Source of the DNA: Paludibacteraceae bacterium
GTDB lineage: Bacteria; Bacteroidota; Bacteroidia; Bacteroidales; Paludibacteraceae
DNA: 64,000 bases
Assembly: GCA_017479885.1 (NCBI GenBank)
Contig: JAFVBR010000010.1
Span: forward strand, 1 to 64,000
Direction of reading: 5' to 3'
Positions 63,744 to 64,000 of the stretch are shown in pieces. Each line of letters opens with the position of its first letter. The stretch's first letter is position 1. Both the position numbers and the translations under genes were made by a program. A model generated the notes under the pieces. The model ran no database searches. It saw nothing but the letters and a program-made list of their open reading frames with translations, and had not been told where the DNA came from.

Positions 63744-64000
63744 TTATTTGTTTACCTGGAAGCGTGTGTTGCCGTTCTTGAGGAAGTCTACGATCTGTCT
63801 TGCAGCCGCTATGCCGGCATTGATGTTCGCCTCTGCAGTCTGGGCACCCATTTTCTTGGGTGTGGCGAAATAGCGGTCGGCAAACAGTTCCTGCATCTTC
63901 ATGTCGGACGCAGGCATGATGTCGGTCACATACTTGAAGTCCTGACGCTCCTGCATGAACTGAATGAGTTCTCCTTCGTTGATCACTTCCTTGCGGGCAG
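63744..64000 (-). CDS. serA: 3' part of D-3-phosphoglycerate dehydrogenase-like gene
   Basis: The last 85 codons; the gene continues past the right edge. The end (VINEGELIQFMQERQDFKYVTDIMP, then RYFATPKKMGAQTAEANINAGIAAARQIVDFL) matches 2-hydroxyacid dehydrogenases of the phosphoglycerate dehydrogenase type in Bacteroidota, which start serine synthesis. No ACT domain follows. It is 12 nt upstream of the T9SS cargo gene. Confidence 0.82.
   Translation of the reverse strand, partial: ARKEVINEGELIQFMQERQDFKYVTDIMPASDMKMQELFADRYFATPKKMGAQTAEANINAGIAAARQIVDFLKNGNTRFQVNK

Overview
The window looks like a chromosome segment of a Bacteroidales-type bacterium (phylum Bacteroidota). Evidence: a TonB receptor/DUF4249 lipoprotein pair, a type B C-terminal sorting domain of the type IX secretion system, BatD/BatE, DUF4837, DUF2723, DUF349 and an S9 lipoprotein peptidase, plus at least ten promoters of the Bacteroidota form TTTG-N19/20-TAnnTTTG with few Shine-Dalgarno sites. 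Genus cannot be fixed from this sequence.

Layout. 1-190: tRNA-Thr(CGU) with an unusual tail of tandem T-arm/acceptor repeats. 0.85-14.5 kb: anaerobic ribonucleotide reductase nrdD; then a minus-strand run of surface genes (DUF4249, TonB receptor), a WlbA/WbpB-like sugar dehydrogenase, cinA, a DUF3109 protein, mntP, def, ruvX and a giant DUF2723 membrane protein. 15-25.5 kb: an accessory block on the minus strand. In transcription order it has an AbiC-like membrane protein, an ECF-type sigma factor, a putative anti-sigma membrane protein, a trypsin-like protease, a caspase and a PPC-like lipoprotein; then a lone 5S rRNA; then DUF4062, DUF2971 and a TPR-CHAT protease. A strong promoter and about 330 nt of highly structured, gene-free DNA sit just upstream. 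This block is the best candidate for an undescribed system: an inducible proteolytic or suicide pathway whose three proteases all carry signal peptides.

26-31 kb: GDP-L-fucose synthesis (gmd, fcl), an acyl-ACP thioesterase and an S9 peptidase. 31-34.7 kb: tRNA-Pro(UGG) with a duplicated 3' end, a probable small RNA, a DUF349 protein and ftsE. 34.7-44.3 kb: dnaA, an MCE-domain protein, a cell-wall amidase, an Ig-like lipoprotein, a 22-bp minisatellite and lptD. 44.4-51 kb: a four-helix-bundle protein, a SlyD-like isomerase, der, a GYF_2 protein, prfA, an unknown protein and ffh. A 65/66 inverted copy of a prfA segment lies in the ffh-distal spacer and would be antisense to prfA in the same operon. 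51-64 kb: batD-batE, a nitroreductase, pdxA, DUF4837, an SGNH hydrolase with a membrane HTH protein, an M3 peptidase, a family 9 carbohydrate-binding-like protein, a T9SS type B cargo, and the 3' end of a phosphoglycerate-dehydrogenase-like serA at the right edge.

Many spacers are filled by unrelated short tandem repeats (TTTCAGG/TTTCAAG, GTTTGAC, GTTTAATATGG, TATTTACTATTGAC, GTTAATAGCGAATA and others). This is a genome-wide habit rather than a property of one locus.
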